A DNA stretch of 64,000 bases, from positions 310,001-374,000 of the forward strand of contig CABUVL010000001.1 in the NCBI GenBank assembly GCA_902495005.1. The letters are read 5' to 3'. How positions within the stretch are numbered: position 1 is the stretch's first letter; every line of letters begins with the position of its first letter. The position numbers and the translations under genes are program-made. Of this stretch, positions 34,690-43,855 are shown piece after piece. The notes below the pieces were generated by a model. It searched no databases, was not told the DNA's origin, and saw only the letters and a list, made by a program, of their open reading frames with translations. This stretch comes from an uncultured Verrucomicrobiota bacterium. GTDB taxonomy: Bacteria; Verrucomicrobiota; Verrucomicrobiia; Opitutales; UBA9783.

Positions 34690-36240
34690 TTACGATATAG
34701 ATTTGCTGAGGCTGTAATCTTCTTCGTCTTCAGCATCGCTATCGTAATCTACTTCGATATCTGTTAAATCTGGATCGGCGCTTTGTTTGTAAACTTGATC
34801 GATGCGATCGGGGCTTTGAAGGCCTAGATAAAGTTGTCGGTGTAATTCTCCACGACTTAAACAAACGGCGAGGTCGCATTCGGGCAGACGTGGATCAAAT
34901 GACATGTAAGTGGTGTCGTGGGTGCTTTCATTGGTTGGTTTTGGGTCCATTTCGAAAGCGTAGCAGCTACCAAAGTGATGCAGCGCAATAAATTGGTTGA
35001 CGCCTCCTAACAAAACGGCCGCTTGATGATAACACCTGAGTGCTTTGATCTTGTAGTGAATGTTAACACAATCTTTGTGTAAATAGGCGTGAATGGAATC
35101 TTTGTAGCCGTTGAGGCAGTGTTGGATAATGCGTTGTTCGTCGTGTTGTAGAGTGTAGGAACGGTGATTGATTTCAAGCCACTTGTGCGTTAAATCGGCG
35201 CAATCGTCTATGGCAATGTGTCCCACGGGGAGATAGCCAGTTTCCATTCCCATGAGGGCCTTTAGGAAATGTTTACAGGCCCATCCGTTGAATTGTTTCC
35301 CGAGGCACAAGTAGGAAACAAGGTCAAAGGTGCTGAAATGTCGAATAATATTGTCGCGCCCGATAACATCGTAGATGAGTTGCTTTGTTTCTGCATCTCC
35401 AACACAATTGGGACCTGACAATGTGTACACAAAAAATCGAGGTGTTTCTAAGTTGTTAAAGTCTTCTCCAAAGAGATCAGGGCCTATTTTGTGAACGATA
35501 TCGAGGGCCGCTGGTAAGCATACCGCAGCACCTTGACTGTGCCCTGTGATGATAAACCTGATGTCTGATTGTTGATATTCCGGTACACTGTTGATGCACT
35601 CGTGAAGTGCCGCGAAGACACTTTGGCGGGCAGACAGATATTTATTTAAGTAGCCTTGATGGAATAAGGCGTGAAGTTGCAATGTGTTCGGGCATTCTTT
35701 TTTTGCGGCATCGAAATTCGTTAGCCAACTGGGACCGAGTGCACCATTGAGCGGTTGAAAATCTTCAGCCTGAGATCCTCGAAAAACAACGACGATGGTC
35801 GGCGGCGTGCTTGAAGTGGCTTGGCGAACTGCCACGAATCCAGGCATGTCAATTTCACTGGCATGCGTGTTGGGCAATAAACCAATTAAGCCGCTTAATT
35901 TTGCTCCATGTATCCCTGAAAATGGACGATAGCAATGCCACGTATCGGTAAGTGAAGTATCGGTAAACGTGTTGATTCTATCATTTTGTAGCTGTTCTTC
36001 GCATAGATAGTCATATGCATCTTCCCCTCGTTTCGTGATGCGATAACTACGTTTAATGAAAAAATGCAACTCCTTTACAAAGCTCGGTGAAAATAAGGGG
36101 TGCAATATTTTTTCATTATTTATGCATTGAACCAACGTGCCATCCGGATCGCTTTCGGTCGTGGTGGGTGTAGCTAATGAAGCTGCAGAGGAGGTTAAAC
36201 AACCTAACAATGTGTAGTAACAAACCTTGTTAATTGCCAT
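34690..36240 (-). CDS. Secreted class 3 lipase-like protein
   Basis: This 516-residue protein begins with a signal-peptide-like segment (about residues 1-23). It has an alpha/beta-hydrolase core of lipase class 3 type: VVVFRGSQAEDF (oxyanion strand), the nucleophile elbow ITGHSQGAA (Ser235), a candidate Asp in STFDLVSY (Asp306) and a candidate His in PVGHIAI (His341). These complete a Ser-Asp-His triad. The C-terminal 150 residues are non-catalytic and include a strongly acidic tail (DYDSDAEDEEDYS). Substrate is unknown. A secreted esterase with an acidic tail fits a host-directed effector or a scavenging enzyme. It is monocistronic and flanked by long non-coding stretches. Confidence 0.75.
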   Translation of the reverse strand: MAINKVCYYTLLGCLTSSAASLATPTTTESDPDGTLVQCINNEKILHPLFSPSFVKELHFFIKRSYRITKRGEDAYDYLCEEQLQNDRINTFTDTSLTDTWHCYRPFSGIHGAKLSGLIGLLPNTHASEIDMPGFVAVRQATSSTPPTIVVVFRGSQAEDFQPLNGALGPSWLTNFDAAKKECPNTLQLHALFHQGYLNKYLSARQSVFAALHECINSVPEYQQSDIRFIITGHSQGAAVCLPAALDIVHKIGPDLFGEDFNNLETPRFFVYTLSGPNCVGDAETKQLIYDVIGRDNIIRHFSTFDLVSYLCLGKQFNGWACKHFLKALMGMETGYLPVGHIAIDDCADLTHKWLEINHRSYTLQHDEQRIIQHCLNGYKDSIHAYLHKDCVNIHYKIKALRCYHQAAVLLGGVNQFIALHHFGSCYAFEMDPKPTNESTHDTTYMSFDPRLPECDLAVCLSRGELHRQLYLGLQSPDRIDQVYKQSADPDLTDIEVDYDSDAEDEEDYSLSKSIS

Positions 36241-36814
36241 ATAATATAATTATTCGGCAAGTCAAGTAAAAAATATAATAAAATTTTAATTTGCGTAAAA
36301 TTATTTCTATAATTTGCTTATAATCAACATAATTGAATGTAATGAAAATTCAACTTCCTTTTGCAAAATTAGTAACAGGATGAACGCGTTGCATCTTGCA
36401 GTACTGCTTAAAAAAGAAAGCCTATTGTGGTGAGCGAAGTGAATGGGACGTTGGAAGATTGAGCCTGTGTACAATGGGCAAATAAGAGAAAATATGCCTT
36501 TTTACTTGGGCTTAAATCAATGGAGAGTTTTGTGATGAAGGGACACGTTGAGCAGGGGTATCGATATATTTTGTAGCAAGGCCCTTTGTAAGATCGTTCC
36601 TCATTGTGATAATACATTGTACGTTTGCTACTGGACGTAGATCGATCGGTCGTGGGTCACACTTTGTTAATGATCCTTATAGAGCCTTGTGGTCGTTGAC
36701 AAGCCCAGGGGCTAAAATGAAGATACAACCCGCGTCCTGTTGAATTACATGGTCAAGCGCTCGAACTTATCAATTATACAGGCCTAAATGCCAACTCGAA
36801 GTGCTGCTTGGCCC
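36241..36814. other. Non-coding stretch upstream of the lipase gene
   Basis: About 570 bases with an AT-rich part near the lipase start (36240-36310). One ORF of 69 codons on the minus strand (36408-36617) has no recognisable features. No RNA or repeat was seen. Confidence 0.55.
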
Positions 36815-37636
36815 TTAGGAGGGTAGAACGATTTCAGGGTGTTTGTTTTTGATGTAAATGATGTATTGTTGTTCGACGTAATTCCACATGTCGATCAGTT
36901 TTTCAATTCGTTCTTTATTAATTGTTTTGCCGATCGTGTCCTGATAAGCGTTGTATATGATTGTACTGAAAGAAGGGTCGGTTCGTCCTACGATGCGCGA
37001 AATGTCGACGTGATCATTTGAGATGCCGGCGAATGCAAAATCGATAATGCCAATCATCTTGTCATTTTCGTCCAGTAGGATATTTCCGGGATTTAGATCG
37101 CCGTGCACCACGTGGGTCTCCTGTTCATACACGCGAAGAGGATTGTGCCGCGATAAATCGTACTCGTTGTCGTCCACTTTCGATAATTCGTCCAAAAAAG
37201 TAGAGAGGTACATGTTGCACTCTTTCGGTAAGTTTTGAGGATTGACGGCGTGCAACTCTTTCATGAATTTGGTAATGTCGTATGCCAGGTTTGTGAGTGC
37301 TTGCCTGGATAAGTGCTTAAAGCGTTCGGTGAGAGACCAGCCCTTAATTTTTTTGTGCATGCTAAAGGGGCGGCCGGCGTCGTAATACAATTTGAGGTCG
37401 GGGAATTGGAAGGTGACTTTGTCGCGCATGAACGAGCAGAATGAAAAGTCCTTAAGCAGCATACGCGCGAAAAATTGATTGCGTGGAAATCGGAAAAAAT
37501 AGGCCTCACTGTCGTCTTGGGCTTCAATGACAATGTTTGTCCACCCGGTCTTAATAAATTTGAAGTGGTCGAGGTGAGGTAGGTGTTGCTTTATAATTGC
37601 CTCGAATTGATCTTGTTCCGTAAAAAAAGTATCCAT
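36815..37636 (-). CDS. Aminoglycoside phosphotransferase (APH)-family kinase
   Basis: This 273-residue protein has the APH/choline-kinase fold. An N-terminal lobe shows WTNIVIEAQDDSEAYFFRFPRN. The catalytic loop is VVHGDLNPGNILL (about residues 178-190), and the metal-binding Asp lies in IGIIDFAFAG. The family phosphorylates small molecules such as aminoglycosides, choline, homoserine or sugars; the substrate here cannot be read from the sequence. A resistance role is not implied. It stands alone downstream of the flagellar operon with a gap of about 120 bases. Confidence 0.8.
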   Translation of the reverse strand: MDTFFTEQDQFEAIIKQHLPHLDHFKFIKTGWTNIVIEAQDDSEAYFFRFPRNQFFARMLLKDFSFCSFMRDKVTFQFPDLKLYYDAGRPFSMHKKIKGWSLTERFKHLSRQALTNLAYDITKFMKELHAVNPQNLPKECNMYLSTFLDELSKVDDNEYDLSRHNPLRVYEQETHVVHGDLNPGNILLDENDKMIGIIDFAFAGISNDHVDISRIVGRTDPSFSTIIYNAYQDTIGKTINKERIEKLIDMWNYVEQQYIIYIKNKHPEIVLPS

Positions 37637-37758
37637 GAGCCGCTAAAAAATTAACAAAAGACCACTACACATTTGAACGATGCAAATGTCAATGGTAATG
37701 TCACTTGCAGGCTTACTTAACTTAAAAATGTTGCGAATGGCAGCTTTATTTGCCGGCG

Positions 37759-38079
37759 TTACTTTTTAGAGGAATGAAAAGATCTGTCGCGTAGTTCACA
37801 CAGGTATCGAATTTCGTTGGGGCTCGCACTCAACAAAATTTTTTGATTTTTGTAAGCGACGACGATGAGGTGTTGACGATTGCCGAGTGTGCGCGTTTCA
37901 AGGATGGTCAGGTGCTGAAGGTCCTTGCCGTTGTGCTTAAGACGGAAACTGTTTTGCTTAAATTTTGCGTACACGTAAGTGCCCAAGATGACGAATCCCA
38001 TAAACGCAATGATTTGGCAAACGATAGATAGCTGTGGCGTCGTTAGTGTGGAACACGCGGCGGTGGATGCGAAGAACAT
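37759..38079 (-). CDS. fliO: Flagellar biosynthesis protein FliO
   Basis: This 106-residue protein has one membrane helix (about residues 18-40) and a cytoplasmic domain with the FliO pattern LTILETRTLGNRQHLIVVAYKNQKILLSASPNEI. FliO helps assemble the FliPQR export core. It is the last gene of the flagellar run, overlapping fliN by one base (TAATG). fliP, fliQ and fliR, which normally follow, are not adjacent here. Confidence 0.85.
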   Translation of the reverse strand: MFFASTAACSTLTTPQLSIVCQIIAFMGFVILGTYVYAKFKQNSFRLKHNGKDLQHLTILETRTLGNRQHLIVVAYKNQKILLSASPNEIRYLCELRDRSFHSSKK

Positions 38080-38348
38080 TATGAATTCGTAAGTTTAAGT
38101 TCGGAGGGAGTGTTGACCATTTTTTTAATACGTATGCCCAATTGATCCTCAATCGTGACAACTTCACCGTAGGCAATTAATTTATTATTTACATAGAGGC
38201 TTACTAAATCGTTCGATTTTTCTTCTAATTGAATTAAGGTGCCCGGTTCCAAACTGACTATTTCCTGCATGGGTAAATTGCAATGCCCCAGGCGTACGTG
38301 GACATTCACCTTTATGTCGCGAATAAGTTCTAAGTTTTTTTCATTCAT
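38079..38348 (-). CDS. fliN: Flagellar motor switch protein FliN
   Basis: FliN forms the base of the C-ring and docks FliH. I start at the ATG at 38348, giving 89 residues and an 8-base overlap with fliM; the frame extends to 38393, but that part is not family-like. The SpoA domain is intact (IRDIKVNVHVRLGHCNLPMQEIVSLEPGTLIQLEEKSND, then VNNKLIAYGEVVTIEDQLGIRIKKM). Confidence 0.95.
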   Translation of the reverse strand: MNEKNLELIRDIKVNVHVRLGHCNLPMQEIVSLEPGTLIQLEEKSNDLVSLYVNNKLIAYGEVVTIEDQLGIRIKKMVNTPSELKLTNS

Positions 38349-39498
38349 TATTTTTAGCGCTTGATTGATTAATTTGAATGGACACGTGGTCATTTTGAAG
38401 GCCTATTTCACCTACAAACTTTTTGAATCCATTGATTTTTATGAGTGTTTGCTGTAAAAGAGACATGGGCAGTTTGAGGACGCTTCCTTGTTGCCACGAC
38501 AGCACGTCATTGACGCAATAGTTGTTGAGATCCCATTCGGCCGTCACCTGTAAATCGATGTGTGCGTACGTTTCGCGCCAAATTGTGGGCTTGCGTTCAA
38601 TTTGAACTGTTGTTTGCCGGGTTTTGTTAAATTGTGCCAAAATGGGTTGTATTTGGCTGTAAGGGAAGGCACATTGAAGGCAACCCTCCGGTTTTCCTTC
38701 AATGGACACATCGAAGGTGACAATTATGTAAGGGGTATACAAATTTTGTGGATGTGGGACAAAGCGCTTGTTGCATTCACAATCGATCAATTGAAAGCTG
38801 TTTGCCTCAGAGTACACCGGCCACAGCTGACGCCATGTTTGAAGTGCTCCCAACAGGTTTTCGTTAATAAGGGCCTTCTCGATGTCTGTGAGCAAGCGAT
38901 CTGTTGGAATTTCTTTCCCCTGTCCACCGAGCAGGCGATTTACCATAAGCAGGCATAAGGGAATATCGGCGAAACACAGTCCGATGCCAGGCAATTGATT
39001 AATTTTGAAAAGGATGATGTGCTTGGGATCGTTGAGTGTGTTAAAAAAATGTCGGTAAGTTTGAATAGAGAAAGATTGCAATGAACAGCTTACATTAATT
39101 TTTAGTGACAGCTCTAGGTGGGTGCTTAGTGACTGCATCCACTGCGAATGGGCCTCTTTTAAATAATCAAATTCGAGATCTGAATAATTTTTAGGTGCCC
39201 GAAAGTCATACGATTCAACGCGCGTTTTGTCTGGGTCTAAACGCTGACCATTTTTGCCCAGAATCGTACCATTCGATAGGATTGTGGCGTCCTTCTCTAT
39301 GTCCGTTATTTGAGCATCGAGGGCGGCGTCGGTCTCTTGTGAAACGTCCCAGCCGTTTGACGGATTTTCGAGGTCTAGATCCGGAGAAATGGGCGTCTCA
39401 GATGGAGGAAGCGCTTGCGCAGAGGCTTGAGGGCTTTGTTGAGAATCACCTGCGCTCGTCGCTTGGGGATTGAATGTGCTTTGATCTTGGGAATTCAT
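38341..39498 (-). CDS. fliM: Flagellar motor switch protein FliM
   Basis: FliM is the middle C-ring protein that binds CheY-P. The 385 residues start with an unusually long acidic, Ser/Gln-rich N-terminus (about 110 residues); a standard CheY-binding LSQxEIDALL peptide is not evident. The central domain follows (LEFDYLKEAHSQWMQSLSTHL through FADIPLCLLMVNRLLGGQG). The C-terminal SpoA domain ends at SSAKNNE. The ATG overlaps the stop of a small upstream ORF (39495) as ATGA. Confidence 0.93.
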   Translation of the reverse strand: MNSQDQSTFNPQATSAGDSQQSPQASAQALPPSETPISPDLDLENPSNGWDVSQETDAALDAQITDIEKDATILSNGTILGKNGQRLDPDKTRVESYDFRAPKNYSDLEFDYLKEAHSQWMQSLSTHLELSLKINVSCSLQSFSIQTYRHFFNTLNDPKHIILFKINQLPGIGLCFADIPLCLLMVNRLLGGQGKEIPTDRLLTDIEKALINENLLGALQTWRQLWPVYSEANSFQLIDCECNKRFVPHPQNLYTPYIIVTFDVSIEGKPEGCLQCAFPYSQIQPILAQFNKTRQTTVQIERKPTIWRETYAHIDLQVTAEWDLNNYCVNDVLSWQQGSVLKLPMSLLQQTLIKINGFKKFVGEIGLQNDHVSIQINQSSAKNNE

Positions 39499-39725
39499 AA
39501 GCGCGTGGATTTTTCAAGATTTATTATGGTTCGTTGGTGAGTGCGGATATTTTTGACCCCAAGGACAACCATGGTGTTGGCATAAGCTCGTCCGCTTGTG
39601 AAAATTGTTAGCTTTTGGAGAGGTGATTTAAGCGACACTCGCGCGTTCTTCGGTGTTTCTAAGGTGAACATACTCCGAGTTTGGAAGGATCTTATGGGGG
39701 CAATAACTGATGCTAATTTTGACAT
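39495..39725 (-). CDS. Doubtful small ORF between fliL and fliM
   Basis: A 76-codon ORF (ATG at 39725) whose TGA overlaps the fliM ATG as ATGA, the pattern of translational coupling. The protein is basic (MSKLASVIAPIRSFQTRSMF, ending INLEKSTRL) and matches no flagellar family I know. It may be a real small gene, a remnant, or chance. Confidence 0.3.
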   Translation of the reverse strand: MSKLASVIAPIRSFQTRSMFTLETPKNARVSLKSPLQKLTIFTSGRAYANTMVVLGVKNIRTHQRTIINLEKSTRL

Positions 39726-39744
39726 TTTATGCGACTTAATTAAC

Positions 39745-40278
39745 TTAATTGGCCATACCGTGGTTCGGGTGTGTTAGCCAGACAGCGTCGCCTTGAGCTT
39801 GCATGGGGATTACAAACCAAGGTTTTGAACCTCGTTCTGAGCGCGTTTGTCGTTTCGAGGAATCCGTGTGAAAGACCCCCGCCAGTTTAAATGGGTGGAT
39901 GCTTGCCGGGATATTCAGCGGAAACGGAGGCTTTAGCGTGCCCGTTGTTTGAACGAGGTCGGACTTATTTGAACTCAATTGTCTAATGGGCTGAGCATTG
40001 CAAGGCTTGTGCCGATGGGTTGACGTCATTGTCTTGTTGAACTGCCGTATAAGCCCAGTTGCCGCTTGAGCTTGGGTTGAATGAAGCAAGTCTGTGGGAC
40101 AAGTCCAGTCTGTCAGACCAGGGAACATGCGAAACCAGTGCAAATAGCCCTTTCCTCGTTGGAGAATCGAAGGACAAATCCCATTTACCCCCCTTATAGC
40201 CCAATGCCCTGCCTTCCAATGCCCTGTCTCTATTTTTTTTAGCCCCTTTTTTAATTTGCCTTTCGCTTGCAGCCCCAT
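39745..40278 (-). CDS. Doubtful ORF directly downstream of fliL
   Basis: An ORF on the flagellar strand, open from a TTG at 40314 with an ATG at 40278 (177 codons). The protein is basic and rich in His, Pro, Thr and Gln (for example MTSTHRHKPCNAQPIR), without domains or membrane segments. Its position fits an operon gene, but its composition differs from the neighbours and the start lacks a ribosome site. It may be a decayed gene. Confidence 0.3.
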   Translation of the reverse strand: MGLQAKGKLKKGLKKIETGHWKAGHWAIRGVNGICPSILQRGKGYLHWFRMFPGLTDWTCPTDLLHSTQAQAATGLIRQFNKTMTSTHRHKPCNAQPIRQLSSNKSDLVQTTGTLKPPFPLNIPASIHPFKLAGVFHTDSSKRQTRSERGSKPWFVIPMQAQGDAVWLTHPNHGMAN

Positions 40279-40317
40279 GGGAAAAATAATACGTTGAAAA
40301 GCGGGCGTATGCAATGG

Positions 40318-40857
40318 TTATTTTATAATAAATTGAGAGAAGAAGAGCGACTTAATGTATTTATTTTGCAGTACTTGTTCAAAATTTTGTAGCAGTTGAG
40401 TTCTGACGATGTCCTTAATGTTAGGCTTACTCAAATCATCGGTGGACAATAAGGCCAGAATGCTGAGCGTTGTGTCGATGAGTTGGGCTTTGTGTTGTTC
40501 CATCAATTCACTGAAGTTGGGTTGGGTGCCCTCAACAACGTAACTCACGCGGATGTAACGCGATTGACCGCTGCCTATGAGATTGCCAACAATGTCTTTA
40601 AGCTCGTACGTTTGTACGGTTGCTTCATTGGGAGAAGTGGGTGTGTCGGAGGGTGAGAGTTCTGGATCCATCGATTGTTGAAGCGCTTGTGTGATTTGTT
40701 TTTGTAAGCGTGGTGACAAGACGTATTCTGTAAATAAGAATGATACGATGGGAAGCCCGATGAGAACCGCCAATGCAGGTGCCCAGGTTGAGAAGGTTGA
40801 GGCTTTAGGAGGGTTCACCTGAGCATTGGTTATTTCTTCAATTTTTTCAGCGCACAT
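40318..40857 (-). CDS. fliL: Flagellar basal-body protein FliL
   Basis: FliL is a single-pass membrane protein around the stator that modulates motor function. The 179 residues have one N-terminal helix (about residues 24-46) and the periplasmic FliL domain ending with TVQTYELKDIVGNLIGSGQSRYIRVSYVVEG and LTDIVRTQLLQ-type helices (seen as NIKDIVRTQLLQNFEQVL). It follows flgE after 3 bases, the order often seen in flagellar operons. Confidence 0.9.
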   Translation of the reverse strand: MCAEKIEEITNAQVNPPKASTFSTWAPALAVLIGLPIVSFLFTEYVLSPRLQKQITQALQQSMDPELSPSDTPTSPNEATVQTYELKDIVGNLIGSGQSRYIRVSYVVEGTQPNFSELMEQHKAQLIDTTLSILALLSTDDLSKPNIKDIVRTQLLQNFEQVLQNKYIKSLFFSQFIIK

Positions 40858-40860
40858 AGA

Positions 40861-41943
40861 TTAAGAACGTTTAAGGTTGACGACTTCATTCAGAATTTCA
40901 TCGGAGATGGTGATGACACGCGCAGAGGCTTGGAATCCACGTTGCAGGGTGATCATATCTGAGAACTGCTTGGTAATGTCGACGTTGGCCATTTCCAAGG
41001 TCTTAGAACGTAAGTACGTGTTGGTAATGCCGAATGATGTGTACGAAGTTCCGGCCGCTTCCATACCCGTGTACAAACCGTCACCTTCGTACAATAGCGC
41101 TTGTGCATCATCCACGCACGCCAATATCAACTTGCCGCCAATGACGTCCGTGCTGTTTTGATCGTTGAAAATGTAGTGGATTTCTCCCGTCGTAGAAAAA
41201 CTGAAGCTGTTGATGATGGGTGCCTTGGCGATGATATCGGCATGGTTGATTGTGTTGGCAGTTATAGCCGTTTGTGCGCTTTGACTGAGGTACAATTTTC
41301 CGCCTGTAATGTTTTTCTCGTTGCTATTATAATTATCCTCATCATTGTATGTGGCGTCTATATCTCCTTCAGCGTAATTAAATTGGATGCGCAAGTCGTC
41401 TTCGGTACCTTGGTTTTTGGGCTGATTAACTTCAATATTTTTAAATGTAATTCCTTTTTCTGCATCGTAATCGACGCGAAAGGCGGGCATATGTGTACTA
41501 TCCATCTGCGTGCCCTGCAAACGGTATCCTTGTTGGTAGGTTACGAGGTAGTTGCGGCTGTCTTTCCGGAAATTACCGGCACGAGTTAGATAAGGGGTAT
41601 TGCTGGTAGTGTCGAGTACTTTGAAAAAACCGCTGCCAACGATGGCCAGATCCGTTTCTTGTTCCGTTCGTTCCAGGGCGCCTTGTGAAAAACTTGTGAC
41701 TGTACCGTCTACCTGCATGCCGTTACCGACTTGCATGGCAACGGTGTTGGACCCATATTCAACTTCTTCATTGGCGGGCGCAGAGCGTTGTAAAATGGTG
41801 CTGAATGAAGACAAGTAATTCATTTTGGAGGACTTAAATCCAATGCTGTTGACGTTACTGATGTTATTGCTGACAACGTCGAAACCTTGCTTAAATCCAT
41901 CCATTGCGCTGAAAGCGTTGTTCATTGCGTTAATGAGAGCCAT
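40861..41943 (-). CDS. flgE: Flagellar hook protein FlgE
   Basis: FlgE polymerises to form the hook. The 360 residues start with the rod/hook N-terminal helix MNNAFSAMDGFKQGFDVVSNNISNVNSIGFKSS. Central features are SQGALERTEQETDLAIVGSGFFKV and TRAGNFRKDSRNYLVT. The C-terminal helix is DITKQFSDMITLQRGFQASARVITISDEILNEVVNLKR. The variable middle domain is short, so the protein is at the small end of the family. It follows flgD. Confidence 0.96.
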   Translation of the reverse strand: MALINAMNNAFSAMDGFKQGFDVVSNNISNVNSIGFKSSKMNYLSSFSTILQRSAPANEEVEYGSNTVAMQVGNGMQVDGTVTSFSQGALERTEQETDLAIVGSGFFKVLDTTSNTPYLTRAGNFRKDSRNYLVTYQQGYRLQGTQMDSTHMPAFRVDYDAEKGITFKNIEVNQPKNQGTEDDLRIQFNYAEGDIDATYNDEDNYNSNEKNITGGKLYLSQSAQTAITANTINHADIIAKAPIINSFSFSTTGEIHYIFNDQNSTDVIGGKLILACVDDAQALLYEGDGLYTGMEAAGTSYTSFGITNTYLRSKTLEMANVDITKQFSDMITLQRGFQASARVITISDEILNEVVNLKRS

Positions 41944-41949
41944 AATTCC

Positions 41950-42570
41950 TTATGCGTTGTTGGTTAAATGTATTTCTTGAATAAATTGAGGATCGTAGGA
42001 TTCATTGCCAATTTGTACCTTGCATTGGGCCGTATTGGGATTCAAAATTGCGGTGACTTTACCCGAAAATGGCGTGGAATCTTGCAGTCTTCCGACCACC
42101 ATTTTACCGAGGTAATCCGTAAAATTAGATGGGGATGAGTTGTGTGAAGATAAGACACTGATTACGTCCGAAGCCTGAAAAGATTTACCGTTGATGGAAA
42201 TAGTGCAGTTGGCTTCGCCTATGTTTTGAACAGCGTCGACGACCCCTTGAACGGTTTGAGATTGTCCTCGGTCATCGATGCTTTGGACAATTACCTCTTT
42301 GCCCAGGTAGCTTTCACCTAAGTGACTGTTTTGAGCCTTGGTAAACAAATCTAACGATTCGGACAAGCGGGCGGACGTCAATGAATTGATTTGCCCCATC
42401 ATTTCGGCGCTTCCCATGGGCTCTAAGGGGTTTTGATTTTTCAATTGGCAGACAAGTAATTGCATAAAATCTTCCCCTTTGAGAGAACGATCTTGATGGC
42501 TTGTTATGAGTTCATCGCCGACGGTGTAACTACTTGAAAGTTGATTAAATGTGACACTCGGTAGAGGCAT
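41950..42570 (-). CDS. flgD: Flagellar hook-capping protein FlgD
   Basis: FlgD caps the growing hook and is discarded at completion. The 206 residues show the FlgD N-terminal motif FMQLLVCQLKNQNPLEPMGSAEMMGQINSLTSARL (about residues 36-70). The Ig-like and FlgD tudor-type part follows (GVVDAVQNIGEANCTISINGKSFQASDVI). It lies between the fliK-like gene and flgE, the standard order. Confidence 0.94.
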   Translation of the reverse strand: MPLPSVTFNQLSSSYTVGDELITSHQDRSLKGEDFMQLLVCQLKNQNPLEPMGSAEMMGQINSLTSARLSESLDLFTKAQNSHLGESYLGKEVIVQSIDDRGQSQTVQGVVDAVQNIGEANCTISINGKSFQASDVISVLSSHNSSPSNFTDYLGKMVVGRLQDSTPFSGKVTAILNPNTAQCKVQIGNESYDPQFIQEIHLTNNA

Positions 42571-42583
42571 AGCTTTCTTGGGG

Positions 42584-43855
42584 TTAAAAAAAGTATGGGT
42601 TTGAGAGTTGCAAATTCATTTTGGCCGCTTCTGATCTTAGCCAATGCCATTGGTTTTTGAGGGACGTTTGTAGCTTTTGATCGGTGGATGAGAAGTACAC
42701 GGTTAAGAATGACTTTGATAAGCTAAGTCTGCAATGGAGTGTGTCGCCGTTAGCAAGATCTATTTTTAGAGGAATGGCGTTCTTCTTGTTGCGCTTGAGG
42801 TCTTCGGCGGCTTGTAAGATGACGGACATAGCTTTCGATATAAGGGAGTTCTTCGTGGGCCCGAGCAATGAGGGAAGGTGTAGCTGTGCCTGTTTCTTGA
42901 GGGGATGAATGGCATTTTGTATGAGGGAATTTGCTTGAGCTGTGTCATGCAAAAATGGATTGCGCGGGGTTGTATGAGCTAATGGAGATTCAATTGCTTG
43001 AGCGGTAGGAGTTCTTGAGGTACTTGTAAAGGTCGTATTGTTCATTCGCTTGCTAAATAGACTTTGTGAAGAAGGAGCATTTTTAGTGCCAAATGCGTTG
43101 TCTTTAGGCCAAGCTTTATGGTTTGCTAGATAAGTACTCATGGTTTCCTTCGTTTGAGGTACTTGTAATAATGGCAGATACTGAATGATCTGTGAGTGCC
43201 GTACATGTGATTGCAATGGCAGATGGATTGAATGGCTTTGTCCGTTGTGTAGATGCGGTAATGTGACTTGATTGACCGCTGAAGTCGTTTCACTTGCAGG
43301 TAAAAAGCTTGTGGATCGCTGTACGCTTTCAGTTTGATTTGGTAACAGCGGTTCCTTTAAAGTGGACTCTTGTTCGGTTAACTCAGAAGTGTTTTTTAAT
43401 GCCTGTTGGGGATTATTATGCTGGGTGAGTGTTTGGGCCTGTATAGGACCGTGATTTGTGGGTTCTTTGGCGGGTGTTGCAGTTGAATTGAGAAGTGATG
43501 GTGTGGCGATGAATAAGTTGTCTGGAAGCTCATGATTGTCGGATTCATCTGGTAAAAGAGATTGTGTGGACGCTGATTCTATGAGTGTGAGGGGTTCGTC
43601 GAGGTCGTCGGAATCGTCAGTGCCCTCGGAAGCATCAGATTCGATAATTTCAACGAGGGCGCCATCAATATCTACTTTTTTAGGCAGATCATCGGAGTTT
43701 TGTGGGTAAGGGTTAACGAGCAATTCACACAAGTTTTCCTCAAAATACTTCTTGGGCGCTGGCTTGGCATCTGCTTTGGGTTTATCGACAGTTGAATTAT
43801 TGTCGCATTCCTGAACGATGGGGCTGCAAGTACAATCGGAAATATTTTGGCTCAT
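42584..43855 (-). CDS. fliK: FliK-like flagellar hook-length control protein
   Basis: This 423-residue protein has the FliK design: a long low-complexity Ser/Thr/Pro/Gln-rich N-terminal ruler region (about residues 1-340) and a short C-terminal domain of Flg_hook type (LKRNKKNAIPLKIDLANGD, LHCRLSLSKSFLTVYFSST, then a helix ending NPYFF). FliK measures hook length and switches export specificity at FlhB. The domain match is weak, and position between motE-like and flgD genes supports it. It overlaps the upstream gene by 4 bases. Confidence 0.75.
   Translation of the reverse strand: MSQNISDCTCSPIVQECDNNSTVDKPKADAKPAPKKYFEENLCELLVNPYPQNSDDLPKKVDIDGALVEIIESDASEGTDDSDDLDEPLTLIESASTQSLLPDESDNHELPDNLFIATPSLLNSTATPAKEPTNHGPIQAQTLTQHNNPQQALKNTSELTEQESTLKEPLLPNQTESVQRSTSFLPASETTSAVNQVTLPHLHNGQSHSIHLPLQSHVRHSQIIQYLPLLQVPQTKETMSTYLANHKAWPKDNAFGTKNAPSSQSLFSKRMNNTTFTSTSRTPTAQAIESPLAHTTPRNPFLHDTAQANSLIQNAIHPLKKQAQLHLPSLLGPTKNSLISKAMSVILQAAEDLKRNKKNAIPLKIDLANGDTLHCRLSLSKSFLTVYFSSTDQKLQTSLKNQWHWLRSEAAKMNLQLSNPYFF

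Noticed and set aside
36408..36617. Minus-strand ORF of 69 codons in the gap near the lipase gene
   Set aside because: No family features and no translation signal; sits in otherwise featureless sequence.
36815..37636. Antibiotic resistance gene (APH family)
   Set aside because: Only the general kinase fold is visible; the family covers many substrates, so no resistance role is claimed.
37671..37688. Small inverted repeat after fliO as a flagellar operon terminator
   Set aside because: CATTTG/CAAATG is short and has no T-run in either direction.
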